Below, piece after piece: positions 51,801 to 60,280 of a stretch of DNA of 64,000 nt. The DNA is taken from positions 62,001-126,000 of the forward strand of contig JARRKC010000002.1 of assembly GCA_037388505.1 (NCBI GenBank). The letters are read 5' to 3'. The notes under the pieces were generated by a model that saw only the letters and a program-made list of their open reading frames with translations, ran no database searches and was not told the origin of the DNA. The stretch is from JARRKC01 sp037388505 (GTDB taxonomy: Bacteria > Acidobacteriota > UBA6911 > RPQK01 > JAPXNP01). How positions within the stretch are numbered: the stretch's first letter is position 1; every line of letters starts with the position of its first letter. Both the position numbers and the translations under genes were made by a program.

Positions 51801-52566
51801 CCGAGGCCGTCCGATAGCCAGTCACCAACTCGGGCAGCACCTTGCAGGCATCTCCTTCGATCCGCAGATCGGCGATCTCGTCATGGGCCGTTGGGCCCAG
51901 GTTGATGATGGCGTAGAAGGCGCCGCCGCGCTTACCCGCCAGAGGCACGGATGCCGCCGGCTCGACCTCGAGCGTCGAACCCACCGAAACGACAAGGTCC
52001 GCCGACCGGGCGCCCCTGAAGGCGTGCTCCAGCTTCTCGACCGGCATGGTCTGACCGAATGAAACGGTGGCAGGCTTGAGGAATCCTCCGCAGGCTGAGC
52101 AGGTGGGAGGTTCGCGGGTGGCTGCGAATTGCTCGAAAGCAGAATCCGGTTCGGATAAGCGTCCGCAGGAGACACATTCCACCCGAAGATTCGTCCCGTG
52201 CAGCTCGATCGTATTCTCAGGGGAGTTTCCCGCCCGCAGGTGGAGCCCATCGATATTCTGAGTTACGAGCAGGTGGAGACGACCCTTTCGCTCGAGTTGC
52301 GCCAATGCGAAATGAGCCGCATTCGGTTGGGCATCGCGATAGCCGGCCCACCCGGAGAGCTTGAAGTCCCAGTGTTTGACACGCGCCGCATGCGAGGAAA
52401 TGAAATCCTCGTAGTACACGGGCTGCCAACGCTTCCAAAGGCCCTGCGGGCCCCGAAAATCCGGAATGCCGGAACCTGTCGAGATACCCGCGCCGGTGAA
52501 GACAAGCACGAACCGTGCGGTTCTGAACTTGTCCGTCAGCACGGAGATGCCTTCCAATCCCCGCAT
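51793..52566 (-). CDS. NAD-dependent protein deacylase (sirtuin)
   Basis: This is a 257-residue Sir2-family enzyme that removes acyl groups from lysines using NAD+. It shows VFTGAGISTGSGIPDFRGPQGLW near residue 22, TQNIDGLH near 103, the base HG in ELHGTNLR near 121, and the zinc site CVSCG-CSACGGFL (about 131-166). GSTLEVEPAASVP lies near 201. No tyrosine/arginine desuccinylase pair is obvious in the expected place. It follows an unknown gene by 13 bp on the same strand. Confidence 0.92.
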   Translation of the reverse strand: MRGLEGISVLTDKFRTARFVLVFTGAGISTGSGIPDFRGPQGLWKRWQPVYYEDFISSHAARVKHWDFKLSGWAGYRDAQPNAAHFALAQLERKGRLHLLVTQNIDGLHLRAGNSPENTIELHGTNLRVECVSCGRLSEPDSAFEQFAATREPPTCSACGGFLKPATVSFGQTMPVEKLEHAFRGARSADLVVSVGSTLEVEPAASVPLAGKRGGAFYAIINLGPTAHDEIADLRIEGDACKVLPELVTGYRTASDI

Positions 52567-52579
52567 CGAACACGAAATC

Positions 52580-53173
52580 TCAACTGCCTCGTCGGTAGAC
52601 GGAGGCGTAAATGCTCCGGAAGGGCGTCACACAATAGTTCTCGACGAGCTGCTTTGTCGAAACCGGATGTTCGATCAGCTTCTTTGCCGCGTCCGCTTCG
52701 AGACGAAAGGCCAGCCGCATGATGTCAGCCTTGCCCTCACGAATCTCGAGTTTCAGGGAATGAGAAAAATCCGACTCGAGAAGAAAAATCTCGGAGTAAG
52801 AACGATTCCGGAGCTCGAAGGGTGTCGGGACGAGCTCCTTCCCTATTTTGCGGTAATGGGCCGCCAAACGCTTTCGAAATTCTCCAATATCGAAATTCCG
52901 GACCTTATTGTTGACGCTGACTTCAATCGTCAACTCACCGTTTGTCTGAAAAGATCTCAGGCCGTACGTAAAATCGAGCTCGTCCTTGCTGAACTTGATA
53001 CGGTGTCCGTTCCCATCGTGGAATCGCTTGAGTTCTTCCTCTTGATCGGGATTGTCGGAATCGGCAAGTCTGCTGGCGGTGATGTAGTAGGTCGAGACCT
53101 TTTCAAACCAATCATCAATGATTTCACCTAGCAGCGCGTCGACTGTCTGCAACGATTGGTTCGAACTCCCCAT
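52580..53173 (-). CDS. Hypothetical protein, 197 residues
   Basis: I do not recognise this family. It is soluble and charged, with an N-terminal helix (SLQTVDALLGEIIDDWFEKV) and a strand-rich middle (KFSKDELDFTYGLRSF, LTIEVSVNNKVRNFD). A helical C-terminal part contains LRLEADAAKKLIEH-like sequence. No signal peptide or catalytic motif is visible. AGGAGA precedes ATG 53173. It lies 13 bp upstream of the sirtuin gene and is probably co-transcribed with it, so it could be a partner or substrate. Confidence 0.65.
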   Translation of the reverse strand: MGSSNQSLQTVDALLGEIIDDWFEKVSTYYITASRLADSDNPDQEEELKRFHDGNGHRIKFSKDELDFTYGLRSFQTNGELTIEVSVNNKVRNFDIGEFRKRLAAHYRKIGKELVPTPFELRNRSYSEIFLLESDFSHSLKLEIREGKADIMRLAFRLEADAAKKLIEHPVSTKQLVENYCVTPFRSIYASVYRRGS

Positions 53174-53233
53174 GCGTCTCCTGTCAAAGGCATTCTAGCA
53201 AGTTTTCGCATCGAGTAAACTGTCGAGCCCGCG

Positions 53234-53242
53234 TGCTAGACT
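53234..53242 (+). promoter_or_regulatory. Extended -10 promoter of the small barrel protein gene
   Basis: TGC-TAGACT lies 37 bases before the ATG. It shares the TGCTAG core with the rpoH and addB promoters. No -35 is visible. Confidence 0.4.
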
Positions 53243-53278
53243 GGAAACCTGGGTCAATTGAGTGATGGAGGCGCCTTG

Positions 53279-53806
53279 ATGAAACACAGTGTTATCAGCA
53301 TTTTCGCAGTTCTGTTGCTGTCTGCCTCCATCCAGGCTTCCGAGCTGTCGTTGGTTGCTGGAGGCGCAGCGCTCGAGAATCTGACGGTTCAGGACAGCGT
53401 GACTCTCTTCAAACACCCGACCTTGTTCGGCGTCCGCTACGAGAAGGACTTCCTTATGCTGCTGGGCCTCGAGAACAATCTCGTCGTCTCGCGGAATATG
53501 CTGTCTCCGAGGGACAGCAGCGGGGAGCAAGCGCTTTACTACACGGCGAACCTCGTGTTGAACTTCCCCGTGGATCGAATTGTTCCGAACTTTGCCGTCG
53601 GCTTGGGAGCTCTCTACAGGTTTGGGAATGAACGGCCGGACGTGGGGGCATCCTTCCTCACGAATTGGGGCGCTGGTGTGAAGTTTCGCAATCTCATCGG
53701 TCCCCTGGGCGCCCGGATCGACTATCGGCGCATCGGTATTCGGGGCGTGGAACACCAGACGATCACCGAGCAGGAAATTACGGGCGGTCTTCTCTTCTCT
53801 TTCTGA
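53279..53806 (+). CDS. Small outer-membrane beta-barrel protein
   Basis: This 175-residue protein begins with a signal peptide (HSVISIFAVLLLSASIQAS, cleaved after about residue 20). The remainder has alternating strands such as LFGVRYEKDFLMLLGLENNLVV and NLVLNFPVDRIVPNFAVGLGALYRFG. It ends TGGLLFSF with a terminal phenylalanine, the usual outer-membrane barrel signal. About eight strands are likely, as in OmpX/OmpW-size barrels. GGAGG precedes ATG 53279. Function unknown. Confidence 0.75.
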   Translation: MKHSVISIFAVLLLSASIQASELSLVAGGAALENLTVQDSVTLFKHPTLFGVRYEKDFLMLLGLENNLVVSRNMLSPRDSSGEQALYYTANLVLNFPVDRIVPNFAVGLGALYRFGNERPDVGASFLTNWGAGVKFRNLIGPLGARIDYRRIGIRGVEHQTITEQEITGGLLFSF

Positions 53807-53814
53807 GGGTCGGG

Positions 53815-54660
53815 TCAGTGGACCACGACGGGATTCAACCGTCGGATGAACCCGAGAACCCCCTTCAAATACCGCTCATGGTCGACGATGTGGATGTCGA
53901 TGTGATCCGCACCGTCAATTGCCAGGAACTCCTTGGGTCCCTCGAGTTGCTGATACAGCAACTGCCCCTGTCGCATGGGGACGGTGCGGTCTTTGTCTCC
54001 GTGGATGATCAGGACCGGAAACTCGTGTCTTTGTAGAAACGAAATCGTGTCCAGCTTGTATCGGCCGAAGAACTTGATGAAACGGAACTGCGACGAACCC
54101 TCGAGCAGTGATGCCTTGCTTGGGAATGTCGTCTCCAGGATGAGACCATCGGGCTTCCCATGTCTGGACGCCGCTGCGGCAAAGCAGCCGCCCAGGGAGC
54201 GGCCCCAATACACGACGGGGCAGCGAAATCGTCGGAAATTCGCGTTGAAGAAATCCACGGCTGCGGTCACATCCACGAGCAGACCCTGCTCCGTGGGCGT
54301 CCCGGTGCTCCAACCGAAGCCCCGATAGTCAACCGCGAAGATCTGGAGGTCCTGGCGATAGAGATCGACCAGCACCTCGGTGCGAACCCCGAGATTCCCG
54401 CCGCTTCCATGGAAGTAGAGCACGCTTGCGACAGGATTAGGGGGGCAGAGATGCCAGGCCGAGAGCCGACACCCGTCCGGCGTGTCGATGAAACACTGAT
54501 CGAAGGGGACACCGAGGTCGGAGGGATTGCGAAAGACGTTCTTCGAGGGTCGGAACACGTAGAGCTGCTCCAACCGCGGAACCGCATACCAGAGCAGGAG
54601 AAGAATGCCCGCGACGCTGCCGAGGAGCACTCCGATGAGCAATCCGAGCAGGAACCCCAT
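53815..54660 (-). CDS. Membrane-anchored alpha/beta hydrolase
   Basis: This is a 281-residue serine hydrolase with an N-terminal membrane helix (GLLIGVLLGSVAGILLLLWY). The oxyanion region SVLYFHGSGGNLG lies near residue 80, the nucleophile in YWGRSLGGCF near 150, aspartate in IIHGDKDRTVP near 219 and histidine in GADHIDIH near 252. It resembles the BAAT/DUF676-like exported esterases and the FrsA-type hydrolases; the substrate is unknown. It converges on the barrel gene eight bases away. Confidence 0.87.
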   Translation of the reverse strand: MGFLLGLLIGVLLGSVAGILLLLWYAVPRLEQLYVFRPSKNVFRNPSDLGVPFDQCFIDTPDGCRLSAWHLCPPNPVASVLYFHGSGGNLGVRTEVLVDLYRQDLQIFAVDYRGFGWSTGTPTEQGLLVDVTAAVDFFNANFRRFRCPVVYWGRSLGGCFAAAASRHGKPDGLILETTFPSKASLLEGSSQFRFIKFFGRYKLDTISFLQRHEFPVLIIHGDKDRTVPMRQGQLLYQQLEGPKEFLAIDGADHIDIHIVDHERYLKGVLGFIRRLNPVVVH

Positions 54661-54695
54661 GGGCGACGCATGTTAGCACAGGGCCACAGGGGAGG

Positions 54696-54723
54696 TTCCG
54701 AGTTTCGAGTTTCGAGTTCCGAG
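54696..54723. repeat. Four tandem TTYCGAG heptamers
   Basis: TTCCGAG, TTTCGAG, TTTCGAG and TTCCGAG stand head to tail. They lie in the 194-bp gap between the hydrolase and the HAD gene. Confidence 0.75.
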
Positions 54724-54814
54724 AGTAGGATATCCTCGCTTGTCCCCTGCCCCGGACATTCAGTCATGGCTCATTGCTGTCGGGGTGCCAGAGTTTGGGT
54801 GTTAAGTCCCAGTT

Positions 54815-54854
54815 CCCGAAATCCCGAAATCCAGCAATCCCCAAATCGCGAATC
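54815..54854. repeat. Tandem CCCGAAAT octamers
   Basis: CCCGAAAT, CCCGAAAT, CCAGCAAT, CCCCAAAT and CGCGAATC follow each other directly and end at the stop of the HAD gene. This is a decaying 8-base tandem repeat. Confidence 0.65.
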
Positions 54855-55532
54855 TCAGATTTCCCGGTCCTTCACCTGCAGCGAGTCCAAGGTTGTCAGA
54901 TCCAGTTCCGTGAAATCGTTGATGATCAACTGGGGCCCCAGCTCGGCCAGCCGTTCTCGACTGTGGGTCGTCGTCAACGCTACACAGAAGCAACCGGCCC
55001 GCAAGGCGGCCTCGACACCGGACGGAGAGTCTTCGAAAACAACACATGACTCGGGCGGCAGGTGCAGACCTTCCGCCGCTTTGAGAAAGGCCTCCGGATG
55101 GGGCTTCCCGTGGTGGACGTCCTCGCCGGTGATGATCGACTCGAAGGACGAACGCAACAGGAGGCCGTCCAGAACCATATCTACGTTTTCGATGGGCCCA
55201 CTCGTGGCGACGGCCGTCTGGATCCCGGCGTTCTGCAGCTCTCCAAGCAGGTTCCGGAGCCCCTTGACCACGTGAGTCGACAAATCCGGGCGAATGAGTT
55301 CGCGGTAGATCTCTTCCTTCCGCCTGCCGTATCGCTCAACTTCGTCACTGCTCAGCTCCCTTCCCAGGATCGACTCGAGCATCGCATCGTTCTTCTGGCC
55401 GAAAGCGGCGTAGATGTCCTTGTTCGAAACCCTTTTCCCCTGCTCCTCACCAAAGCGCCGGAAAGCCTCGAGATGAGCCGACACGTTATCCAGTAGAACT
55501 CCATCCATGTCGAAGATCGCACCCTTTATCAT
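54855..55532 (-). CDS. HAD-family phosphatase, beta-phosphoglucomutase-like
   Basis: This is a 225-residue HAD-IA enzyme. Motif I is FDMDGVLLDNVSAHLEAF near residue 7. The helical cap follows. TSGPIEN lies near 110, K in HGKPHPEAFLKA near 145 and the DD-type motif as VVFEDSPSGVEAAL near 168. It resembles beta-phosphoglucomutases and sugar phosphatases. Its start overlaps the hydrolase stop as ATGA, in a Maf-hydrolase-HAD operon. Confidence 0.88.
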   Translation of the reverse strand: MIKGAIFDMDGVLLDNVSAHLEAFRRFGEEQGKRVSNKDIYAAFGQKNDAMLESILGRELSSDEVERYGRRKEEIYRELIRPDLSTHVVKGLRNLLGELQNAGIQTAVATSGPIENVDMVLDGLLLRSSFESIITGEDVHHGKPHPEAFLKAAEGLHLPPESCVVFEDSPSGVEAALRAGCFCVALTTTHSRERLAELGPQLIINDFTELDLTTLDSLQVKDREI

Positions 55533-56344
55533 TTCTGTTCACCATCCTCATGGGGTTCGGTTGTGGAGTGAATCGCGAGCCAGCCAGCCAGGATCTGGGC
55601 GAGCGCCGCGGTGTACGACCTGCTTGCTGCGAAGAGATGATCTGCCCCGGGGACGGCCACGAACGATTTGGGCTGCGCCGCCGCTCGGTACAGTTGTTCC
55701 CCTTCCGACAACGGGACGATTCTGTCGGCGGTGCCGTGGATCACCATGAACGGACAGCGCCACCCGGCAACGGTCCCCGCAAGGTCATACTGCTCGAGGT
55801 CCCGGAGGAATTCGACCGTCAGCGGAAACAACCGGTCCTGGATGCTGATCGAGGTCTCACCAGTCAGCTCCAACGTCCGAAGGTCGGCCGGACGCAACAG
55901 CCGCCGAATCCGATCCCCAACCTTGTACGAAGTGCCCAGCACGGCCACCGGGATCGTTTCCTTTCGGAGGCTCGCAGCCAGGATGGCGGCCGCTCCCCCC
56001 ATCGAATGCCCGATCAGGGCCGTCAATCGCTGGTGCGTTTCGTTCTCGATCCATCTCGCCGCGGCCAGCGCATCCTCGACGTCCGTCGACAGATTCGTGT
56101 CTCGAAAATCCCCTTCGCTCTCACCCAGTCCTGCAAAGTCGAAGCGCAACACCGTGAAGCCGAGTTCCGCCAAGGCCCGGGAAAGCCAGGCCAGTGACTT
56201 GTAGTCCTTGCTGCACGTGAAGCAGTGACACAGGATCAAGGCGCCCTTCGAAGGCGCCCGGCCGGGCTGCAGGAGTCCCGCCAATTCGATGCCGGAATGA
56301 CCTTCGAGCTGCACGCGTCGGGGTCTCTTGAGAGCCTGACTCAT
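55529..56344 (-). CDS. Alpha/beta hydrolase, lipase-like
   Basis: This is a 271-residue cytosolic hydrolase. ILCHCFTCSKD near residue 36 is the oxyanion region, LIGHSMGGAAA near 112 carries the nucleophile, IHGTADRIV near 210 the aspartate and GADHLF near 238 the histidine. The CFTCSKDYKSL segment is typical of the YcjY/OsmC-associated hydrolase group. Translation is coupled on both sides by four-base overlaps with Maf and HAD genes. The substrate is unknown. Confidence 0.88.
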   Translation of the reverse strand: MSQALKRPRRVQLEGHSGIELAGLLQPGRAPSKGALILCHCFTCSKDYKSLAWLSRALAELGFTVLRFDFAGLGESEGDFRDTNLSTDVEDALAAARWIENETHQRLTALIGHSMGGAAAILAASLRKETIPVAVLGTSYKVGDRIRRLLRPADLRTLELTGETSISIQDRLFPLTVEFLRDLEQYDLAGTVAGWRCPFMVIHGTADRIVPLSEGEQLYRAAAQPKSFVAVPGADHLFAASRSYTAALAQILAGWLAIHSTTEPHEDGEQK

Positions 56345-57054
56345 GCTCGGGGCTCTCCGTCCTGGAGGTCATCGGTCTGCACTTCCCACCGGGGAACGGG
56401 TCCAGTCAGGCGCGGACAAGGCTCTCCGTCGGGCAGCCTGCACGAGACGGCATCGATGGGCACCGAAGGTTCGAAAGACTGGATCAGACGAGCCACCTCG
56501 CAAAGGGGCAAGCCGACGATATTGTTGTAGCAACCGGACCATTCGGCGATCAGTCTCGCCCCCTGCCCCTGGATGGCGTAGGAGCCTGCCTTGTCCAGGG
56601 GTTCGCCGCCTGCGGCATATTCCCGGGCCTCCTTCCGACTGAAGTTGCGCATGACGACTTCGGAGACGACCACGCTGGCGACGGCACGTCGATGGCCGGT
56701 GTCCCTGACGCAGACCGCGGTCATGACCCGGTGTCGGTGGCCGGCCAGACGCATCAGCATGGCGGTAGCGTCATCCGGTCCGGACGGCTTGCCGAGAACC
56801 TGACCTTCGAACTCGATGACCGTATCGGCCGCCAACACGAGTCCAGGCATGGAGCCGTTGTTCGAGTTGCCTACGTCGCAGGCACGGGCCTTCATTTGCG
56901 CGAGACGCAGAACCGTTTCCTCAGGCCGAGCGCCGAACTCCTCGTCTTCCTCGATGTGGCTGGGTAAGACCTCGAAAGCGAGGCCAAGCCGCCTCAACAG
57001 CTTCGCGCGACGAGGTGAAGCCGATGCCAGGATCAGTTTGATGTTTCCGGCCAT
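56341..57054 (-). CDS. maf: Maf nucleotide pyrophosphatase
   Basis: Maf hydrolyses non-canonical or methylated nucleoside triphosphates to protect nucleic acids. The 237-residue protein starts KLILASASPRRAKLLRRLG, with AADTVIEFEGQVLGKP near residue 78 and YAIQGQGARLIAEWSGCYNNIVGLPL near 165, all family signatures. A 35-residue C-terminal tail is longer than usual. It heads the Maf-hydrolase-HAD operon and diverges from addB. Confidence 0.92.
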   Translation of the reverse strand: MAGNIKLILASASPRRAKLLRRLGLAFEVLPSHIEEDEEFGARPEETVLRLAQMKARACDVGNSNNGSMPGLVLAADTVIEFEGQVLGKPSGPDDATAMLMRLAGHRHRVMTAVCVRDTGHRRAVASVVVSEVVMRNFSRKEAREYAAGGEPLDKAGSYAIQGQGARLIAEWSGCYNNIVGLPLCEVARLIQSFEPSVPIDAVSCRLPDGEPCPRLTGPVPRWEVQTDDLQDGEPRA

Positions 57055-57109
57055 AGATCAGTGGATCAGTTTAACCGATACCACAGCGATGCGTGCTGTC
57101 AGAGCCTGT

Positions 57110-57118
57110 TGCTAGTTT
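57110..57118 (+). promoter_or_regulatory. Extended -10 promoter of addB
   Basis: TGC-TAGTTT ends 12 bases before the addB ATG, leaving a leader of about six bases. It shares the TGCTAG core with the promoters at 48375 and 53234. Confidence 0.35.
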
Positions 57119-57130
57119 CCTGATGTAACC

Positions 57131-60100
57131 ATGTCGCTTCGGATCCTTCGTGCACCTTCTTTTCGGACGCTCCTCGACCATCTCATGACGGATCTGGAAG
57201 CGAGCTGCCGCAGGGATCCCTTCTCTCCTCGCTGGGTCGCCACGCCCACTTCGACGCTGGCCGCCGATCTGCGCATCCGGCTCGCAGAGAGGGCCGGAGA
57301 TTCGGTTCTCTCGTCGGTCCGTGTGCTCCCGCTGACCCGGCTGGTCCAACGTCTGATCTCTCGCTGGTCGGGCGAGGCGCCTGTGGCGCGGAGCACTCTG
57401 CTCGACCTCCTCACCCACGAGCTGGTCGGCCGGCTCGACTCAGGATCGGCGCTGGGCACGTTGAACCAGATCGATGGCGGATTCTCGCTTCTGACGCCGG
57501 TCTTTCAGGATCTTGCGGATGCGGGCATGACCTCGGATCAGTGTCGCCTGTTGTTGGAGGCCGTCGAAACCAGATCTCTCAGTGCCATGGCGCGCGGAGT
57601 GATGGAGTTCTTCGGAACTTGGGCGGAAACGGTAGAGGCCTTGGGCGTCGCCTGGCAGCCGTTGCTTCACGGGCGCCTCAATGACTGGCTCTCCGAGGTG
57701 CCCGCGGATTGGCTGCTTCGTGTCCTGTCGGCTGAGACCGGCCAGGAAGTCGAGATCTTCGTTTACGGCTTCTACGATTTCACCGATCTCAACCTGGGAA
57801 CTCTCGGAGCGCTGTCGCGGCTGACCCCAGTGGAACTGCTACTGCCGGGCGCTCAGGCACAGGCGAATGGACGGAGTTGCCCGGTCTTTGACTTTGCCGA
57901 CGAAGTTCTTGCTGAAATCCTGGTCCGCAACCCCGCTGCGACGGTCGAGGTGCTGACGTCCAGTGAGCCGTCCACTCGATATTTTCTCGAGACCTTCCCC
58001 GACGGGAGGATCGGCGAGCGACCGGAATTCCTGACCTGTCGAAGATCCTCCGGAATCGATGCCGAAGCCCTGGCCGCCGCCGTCCAGACCCAGACCTGGC
58101 TGGACGCCGAGCCGGATCTGCGGTTGCAGGACATTCTTGTCCTGGCTCCGGATGCTGAGCGTTACCACATGGCCCTCGAAAGAGTCTTCCGGGATTTCGG
58201 CATACCGCTGACGACACTCGACCTGGAGTCGGAGCAGAATCTCGAACGTCGCCCGATTCAGTACCTGGAGCGCCTCCACCGCGAACGTGCCTCGAGCGAA
58301 CGGGTGTTGTCCTACTTGCGGGATTTTCCCGCGGTGGGCGAGCGAAAAGGAATTGAGCTGGATGGATTCGAAGGGAAGGTGAGGGCATTGAGGCTGTTCG
58401 GAGGGGCAGCCTGGGCGTGGCTTGATCAGCGGCTCGATGACGAGCCGGAGAGCGTCGAAGCGATATCCGGGACGTTCGTGGAAAACGAGCGCAGGTTGAT
58501 CAAAGAAGTCCGGGATCTGTGGGTCGATCCTACCGGGTCCGCGGACGTGATGTCCGCAACGGACGCACTCGAGTGGGCCGAGCGTTTGCGGAGCTGGCTG
58601 CCCGATCCGACTCTCCTCGATTCATCGATTGAGGACATTCGAGACTTTGCAGAACTCTTGCCGGGCGCGGTTGTCAGCAGAAGATCACTCTTCGCAATGT
58701 TTCTCGAAGGCGCCGCGCAGCGATCGGGTTCGGGTTCTCCGGCTCAGGCGGGCGTGAGGCTGATCTCGCTGATGCGGGCCCGTGGCTTGGTTGCCCGAAA
58801 GGTAGTTCTGCTGGGCATGTCGGCCAACCTGTTTCCACAAGCCTTCGGGGATGAGCCGCTGCTCTCCGAAGCCGACAGGATCGCAGTGTTTCAGGCTGCA
58901 GCGGCACTGGGTCACCGGTTTCCGGCCAAGTCGCAGGTGCTCCCCGAGATGACCTTGCTCTTCTTCCTCGTGAACAGTGGCTGCGACTCCTTGCACTGGG
59001 TGATTCCGGAGAGCGACGAAAACGGCAAGGCCGTGGCGCCCAGCCCATGGCTTTCTCGCTATTTGAATGCGTGGGCCAGAAATGGAGGACCGGCTGCAGG
59101 ATCGGAACCCGCTGCTGCTGAATCCCGGATTCCCCGAAGTCCTCTCGAACAAGCCGCGTGGCTGCTGCAACTGGATCCGGTCCGTGGCGGGTTCCTTCCA
59201 CCCGGCTACGGGGCATGCCTGCACTCGCCTCTTGCACGCCTCAGTCTGGATGAGGAGTATGACTATCTCGTTGCTTCGCTGCGGAGGAAGGAGGAGGACG
59301 CTTGGAACGGTTCGATTCCAACGGCCACGCTGGATCAGCTTTCTTCGAAGGAGCGCTTCAGCGTAAGCGAACTGGAGCTGCTGGCGAAATGTCCGTTCCG
59401 GTTCTGGGCATCCGCCCTGGCCGGAATCGGGGGCGTCGAACCTCTGGTCTGGGAGGGAGAGCTGTCCGCGCTGGATCGTGGTCAATTGGTTCACCATTGC
59501 CTCGATTGGCTGGTTCGGACCTGCCTGGAAACCGGAATGGGGCTCGATCGGATGCCCGAGCTCATGGAAGGGGCCGTTCGGGAGGGCGGATTCCTCGACT
59601 CGGAGGTTCGGGGACTGCTTCTGTTTCTGCCGCCGGTGTTCAGGAGAAGCGCCCTGAGGGAAATAGAGGCCCTGGTCCAAGCGTACCTTCGTTCAGTCTC
59701 CGGACGGGTCGGAGCTGATTTTGCGCCCTTGCGATCCGAAGTCAAGATCCGTCGCTCTTTTCCGGGGGCCGAAGACCGTCTCGTGTCGGGGACCCTCGAC
59801 CGAATCGATCGACGAGAAGGGCAAGTCTGGATCGTCGACTACAAGACGGCGAAGTCGCCGTTTTCTGGCCGGGCCGAAAAATCTCCGCTCCTGAAGATCG
59901 GCTTCATTGCTCAGCCGATCCTGTACCCCTGGTTGTGCGAGAGCCTGGAGGGTGATTGGCGGCCATCCGGCTTCTCGTTCATCTACCTGCGCGAGGATCC
60001 ACCTCGGGAAGTAGAGTTGCGAGAGCTTCCGGCAGCAGGGGAATTCCTTTCGCAGCTGAAGGCCTTTCTCGAGCAGGGCATCTATCCCCTTCTTTCTTCG

Positions 60101-60280
60101 CGGGCGTACGAGGTTGTGGGGCTGAAGAATGCGGTTCCCTGCAGCGGTTGTGAGTTGGCTTCTCTGTGTCGCCGGTTCGACAGAGGCGCCGAAATGCGCG
60201 GTGTTCGGCTGCTTGCGAAGGCTGCCCCCACCCGTTACGAAACGTTGCGAGCCGTCGGAGGTGAGTGTGTCGCTGAGTGA
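57131..60280 (+). CDS. addB: AddB-like Fe-S nuclease/helicase subunit
   Basis: AddB pairs with AddA to resect double-strand breaks and recognise Chi-like sites. The 1049-residue protein has a degenerate helicase N-terminal part. The C-terminal PD-(D/E)XK nuclease shows GTLDRIDRREGQVWIVDYKTAKSP near residue 903. Four cysteines for a 4Fe-4S cluster are at 754 (LLAKCPFRFW), 1004, 1007 and 1013 (PCSGCELASLC). No working Walker A is seen, as in AddB. Its stop overlaps the addA start. Confidence 0.9.
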   Translation: MSLRILRAPSFRTLLDHLMTDLEASCRRDPFSPRWVATPTSTLAADLRIRLAERAGDSVLSSVRVLPLTRLVQRLISRWSGEAPVARSTLLDLLTHELVGRLDSGSALGTLNQIDGGFSLLTPVFQDLADAGMTSDQCRLLLEAVETRSLSAMARGVMEFFGTWAETVEALGVAWQPLLHGRLNDWLSEVPADWLLRVLSAETGQEVEIFVYGFYDFTDLNLGTLGALSRLTPVELLLPGAQAQANGRSCPVFDFADEVLAEILVRNPAATVEVLTSSEPSTRYFLETFPDGRIGERPEFLTCRRSSGIDAEALAAAVQTQTWLDAEPDLRLQDILVLAPDAERYHMALERVFRDFGIPLTTLDLESEQNLERRPIQYLERLHRERASSERVLSYLRDFPAVGERKGIELDGFEGKVRALRLFGGAAWAWLDQRLDDEPESVEAISGTFVENERRLIKEVRDLWVDPTGSADVMSATDALEWAERLRSWLPDPTLLDSSIEDIRDFAELLPGAVVSRRSLFAMFLEGAAQRSGSGSPAQAGVRLISLMRARGLVARKVVLLGMSANLFPQAFGDEPLLSEADRIAVFQAAAALGHRFPAKSQVLPEMTLLFFLVNSGCDSLHWVIPESDENGKAVAPSPWLSRYLNAWARNGGPAAGSEPAAAESRIPRSPLEQAAWLLQLDPVRGGFLPPGYGACLHSPLARLSLDEEYDYLVASLRRKEEDAWNGSIPTATLDQLSSKERFSVSELELLAKCPFRFWASALAGIGGVEPLVWEGELSALDRGQLVHHCLDWLVRTCLETGMGLDRMPELMEGAVREGGFLDSEVRGLLLFLPPVFRRSALREIEALVQAYLRSVSGRVGADFAPLRSEVKIRRSFPGAEDRLVSGTLDRIDRREGQVWIVDYKTAKSPFSGRAEKSPLLKIGFIAQPILYPWLCESLEGDWRPSGFSFIYLREDPPREVELRELPAAGEFLSQLKAFLEQGIYPLLSSRAYEVVGLKNAVPCSGCELASLCRRFDRGAEMRGVRLLAKAAPTRYETLRAVGGECVAE

